A DNA stretch of 25,047 nucleotides, from positions 1 to 25,047 of the forward strand of contig CAMCJY010000003.1 of the NCBI GenBank assembly GCA_945875225.1, given 5' to 3'. Positions within the stretch are counted from its first letter, which is position 1; each line of letters begins with the position of its first letter. Position numbers and translations under genes: made by a program. Below, piece by piece: positions 22,920 to 25,047 of this stretch. The DNA is from Comamonas sp. lk (lineage in GTDB: Bacteria; Pseudomonadota; Gammaproteobacteria; Burkholderiales; Burkholderiaceae_C). The notes under the pieces are model-generated. The model was not told the DNA's origin, made no database searches, and saw only the letters and a list, made by a program, of their open reading frames with translations.

Positions 22920-23838
22920 CGTTTTTCTCCGTCAAAAATTGCAGCACGCCGGGCAGGGCCTGCTGCGGGTTTTCTTCCATCGCCAAATGGCCCATATTGT
23001 CCAGCGCCAGCAAGCTATGGTGGGCAATACCCTGCTGGTAATCTGCCGCATTGCTAAACGGAATCATGGCGTCTTGGCGGCCCCACACCAGCAGGGTGGG
23101 CGCACTGATTTTTTGCAGCAAAGGCTGCGGCTCGCGCAGGATGGTTTGCTGCCAACGCGCCAACATCGCTGCGCGGGCGCCGGGCGCGCGCATCAGGTCG
23201 TGGTAGCGGCTCAGGTTCTCCTGGCTTAAGGCCGTAGGGCTGAAGTAGCCGGGCGCCAAGTTCATGCGCAGCAGCCAACGCGGCGCAATCCAGCGCATCA
23301 GGCCCATGCCAGCGGGCACTTGCGCCGGCTTGCCGTATTCAAAGCCGGAGCTGGCAAAACCGTCCGGCGCCAGCAGCACCAATTTGTCCACCCGCCCTGG
23401 CGCCGTAGCGGCAAACGTCCAGGCGATACGCCCGCCAATCGAGTGGCCCAGCAGGCTGACTTTTTGCAGCCCGCGTGCATCGAGCAAGGCCTCGATGAGG
23501 GCGATGCTGCGTGCGTCGCTGTAGTCATTGCCGGCGTCGGGTGGGCTCAGCCCGCTGCCCGGCAGGTCCAGGCGCAGCACGCGCAAGTCTTTGGAAAGGG
23601 TTTGTGCCCAAGGCTCCCAGGTGTGCAAGCTGGCGCCAAAGCCGTGGATTAGCAACACGGCCGGTGCGTCTTTGGGGCCGCTGTCGCGCACATGCAGGCG
23701 CTGGTCCAGCACCTGCACCATGTCGCCGGGTGACTGCAAATACTGGCGCTCCAGGGTGGCACGGTCTAGGTCTGGCGTCCACAGCGTCCAAAGCGCCACT
23801 GCCAGCAGCAAAACGACGATGACGAATGCGGTTTTCAT
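22912..23838 (-). CDS. Membrane-anchored alpha/beta hydrolase
   Basis: A 308-residue alpha/beta-hydrolase-fold protein. The N-terminus is an uncleaved-looking anchor (residues 4-20, AFVIVVLLLAVALWTLW), so it is probably membrane bound and faces the periplasm or the membrane surface. Visible elements are VLLIHGFGASLHTW (oxyanion region), the nucleophile elbow LLGHSIGG (Ser132), WGRQDAMIP (acid) and NMGHLAMEENP (histidine), so the triad seems complete. The ATG at 23838 is chosen because the anchor begins there. Its 3' end overlaps the start of the LPOR remnant, and bchI follows, so it probably shared a transcript with tetrapyrrole genes. The substrate is unknown; it is distinct from BchO. Confidence 0.85.
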   Translation of the reverse strand: MKTAFVIVVLLLAVALWTLWTPDLDRATLERQYLQSPGDMVQVLDQRLHVRDSGPKDAPAVLLIHGFGASLHTWEPWAQTLSKDLRVLRLDLPGSGLSPPDAGNDYSDARSIALIEALLDARGLQKVSLLGHSIGGRIAWTFAATAPGRVDKLVLLAPDGFASSGFEYGKPAQVPAGMGLMRWIAPRWLLRMNLAPGYFSPTALSQENLSRYHDLMRAPGARAAMLARWQQTILREPQPLLQKISAPTLLVWGRQDAMIPFSNAADYQQGIAHHSLLALDNMGHLAMEENPQQALPGVLQFLTEKNGE

Positions 23839-23900
23839 AGCTGGAAGCGGCAGGCTGTCATGCCCGCATCCTAACCAATCAGAGGCAGACAGGCTTTTTG

Positions 23901-23930
23901 CGTCTGATAAATATGACACTCGGCAGTGTC
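23901..23930. promoter_or_regulatory. Imperfect PpsR-type motif plus hairpin upstream of the hydrolase
   Basis: CGT-N12-ACA at 23901-23918 (one base off TGT-N12-ACA) overlaps a perfect inverted repeat gacact-cggc-agtgtc at 23915-23930. It lies in the 114-bp gap between the flavin oxidoreductase gene and the hydrolase gene, about 65-90 bp before the latter. It may be an operator or a transcript-end hairpin; no T-run follows. Confidence 0.3.
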
Positions 23931-23952
23931 CCCTGCGTAACGGAATTCGCCG

Positions 23953-24984
23953 CTAGGCCAAGGCCGGCTCCAGGCTCTCTGGCATGGCTTGCAGTGCCTG
24001 GGCGGCGATATCCAGGGCGCGCAGGCGCAGCGCCGGGTCGTATACATCGCAGACCAGCATCAGCTCGTCCGCCTGCGTGCTGTCGGCCAAGGCATGCAGA
24101 CCGGCGCGCACGGTGTCGGGCCCGCCGACCACTGCGGCGCCTAAAAAGTCGGCAATCGCGGCACGCTCTTGCGGCAGGCATTGGGCGATGAAGTTAGCCT
24201 CTGGCGGCTGCAAGCGGCGCCGCTCGCCGCGCAATATGCCCAGCACGCGCTGGTAGACGCTGCTGGCCAAAAATTGGGCTTCCTCGTCGCTGGGCGCAGC
24301 CAGCAAGGGCACACCGATGGCCACATAGGGCGCGGCCAAATGTTCAGAGGCTTGAAACAGGCGGCGGTAAATGTCCAGCGCCTGGTGCAAAAGCCGTGGC
24401 GCAAAGTGCGAGGCAAAGGCATAAGGCAGGCCGCGCTGCGCCGCCAACTGCGCCGAATACAGGCTCGAGCCCAGCAACCAGATCGGCACTTGCGTGCCCG
24501 CGCCGGGCATAGCCACTAGGCGCTGGCCGGGCTGCGCCGGCCCTAGCAGTCGCTGCAACTCGGCCACATCACGCGGAAAATCGTCTTCGGTTTCCACCCG
24601 GTCGCGGCGCAGGGCGCGCATGGTCAGCGGGTCGGTGCCCGGCGCGCGGCCCAGGCCTAAGTCGATGCGGCCGGGGTACAGCTCGGCCAGCGTGCCAAAG
24701 GCCTCTGCGACCACCAAGGGCGCGTGGTTGGGCAGCATGATGCCGCCTGAGCCGACGCGGATGCGGCGGGTCGCTCCGGCCAGGTGGCCTACCAGCACGG
24801 CCGTGGCCGAACTGGCAATACCCGTCATATTGTGGTGTTCGGCCACCCAGTAACGGCTAAAGCCCAGACGCTCGGCATGCTGCACCGTTTGGCGGGCAAC
24901 GTCCAGGGCTTGCCCGACACTGGCGCCTTCGCGTACCGCGACCAAATCCAGCATCGAGAGTTTGAAGGTAGGGGTGCTGGGCAT
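23953..24984 (-). CDS. Luciferase-like (LLM class) flavin-dependent oxidoreductase
   Basis: A 343-residue TIM-barrel oxidoreductase of the bacterial luciferase-like group, using reduced flavin (FMN or F420-like) from a reductase partner. It has the N-terminal strand LSMLDLVAVREGAS, RYWVAEHHNMTGIASSAT (flavin-side motif of the MsnO8-type subgroup), VGSGGIMLPNHAPLVVAE and GRIDLGLGRAPGTDP. The substrate is unknown; this subgroup is widespread in Burkholderiales and has no fixed link to photosynthesis, so it may mark the edge of the photosynthesis cluster. The ATG at 24984 has no strong ribosome site. The 63 bases after it to the window end hold no supported feature. Confidence 0.9.
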   Translation of the reverse strand: MPSTPTFKLSMLDLVAVREGASVGQALDVARQTVQHAERLGFSRYWVAEHHNMTGIASSATAVLVGHLAGATRRIRVGSGGIMLPNHAPLVVAEAFGTLAELYPGRIDLGLGRAPGTDPLTMRALRRDRVETEDDFPRDVAELQRLLGPAQPGQRLVAMPGAGTQVPIWLLGSSLYSAQLAAQRGLPYAFASHFAPRLLHQALDIYRRLFQASEHLAAPYVAIGVPLLAAPSDEEAQFLASSVYQRVLGILRGERRRLQPPEANFIAQCLPQERAAIADFLGAAVVGGPDTVRAGLHALADSTQADELMLVCDVYDPALRLRALDIAAQALQAMPESLEPALA

Positions 24985-25047
24985 GGCGGGTTCTTGGTGT
25001 GGATGGTGCTGCGGCCAATTATGCGCACGCAGCGCGGCAAACGCTAG

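Noticed and set aside
1..25047. CRISPR arrays, tRNA or rRNA genes, insertion sequences
   Set aside because: No regularly spaced repeats, no tRNA-like cloverleaf or rRNA sequence and no transposase-like frame were seen on reading.

Overview
This window is a large part of a purple-bacterial photosynthesis gene cluster. Gene content and order (crtIB; crtEF-bchCXYZ-puf-crtADC on the opposite strand; bchIDO behind it), a tetrahaem pufC, a crtA gene and high GC fit a phototrophic betaproteobacterium of the Burkholderiales, most like Comamonadaceae such as Rhodoferax, Limnohabitans or Rubrivivax relatives. The genus is inferred from architecture only.

Layout. Positions 1-3592 (+): 3' part of crtI, crtB, a small membrane-anchored protein, a DUF2269-type membrane protein and a short-chain dehydrogenase, nearly all overlapping or abutting. 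Positions 3665-4350 (+): a lower-GC two-gene module resembling a TumE-family toxin and a winged-helix partner, followed by about 236 bp of apparently degraded DNA. Positions 4587-18764 (-): one long superoperon, read crtE, crtF, bchC, bchX, bchY, bchZ, pufB, an unassigned 74-aa membrane protein (here 'orfX'), pufA, pufL, pufM, pufC, crtA, crtD, crtC. Positions 18980-22763 (-): bchO, bchD, bchI (Mg-chelatase group). Positions 22824-24984 (-): a truncated light-dependent protochlorophyllide reductase (LPOR)-like remnant, an alpha/beta hydrolase and a luciferase-like flavin oxidoreductase.

How it works together. CrtE makes GGPP, CrtB and CrtI make phytoene and its desaturation products, and CrtC, CrtD, CrtF and CrtA turn them into methoxylated and ketolated carotenoids (spheroidene/spheroidenone or spirilloxanthin branches). 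BchI and BchD (plus BchH, not in the window) insert Mg into protoporphyrin. BchXYZ and BchC complete the bacteriochlorin ring and C3 acetyl group. The puf genes encode the LH1 antenna, reaction centre L and M and the bound cytochrome. Control signals readable in the DNA are two perfect TGT-N12-ACA (PpsR/CrtJ-type) sites exactly 8 bp apart before bchC, one perfect site over the -10 box of a good sigma70-like crtE promoter, a terminator-like hairpin between pufA and pufL, two hairpins before pufB, and a terminator after pufC.

Most notable: (1) orfX, a strongly ribosome-bound single-span membrane protein between the two LH1 antenna genes, with a beta-antenna-like C-terminal motif but without the chlorophyll-binding histidine; (2) a 31-codon LPOR remnant overlapping the hydrolase gene; (3) crtC has no ordinary start codon where its conserved N-terminus begins inside crtD; (4) a toxin-antitoxin-like module inside a photosynthesis gene cluster.
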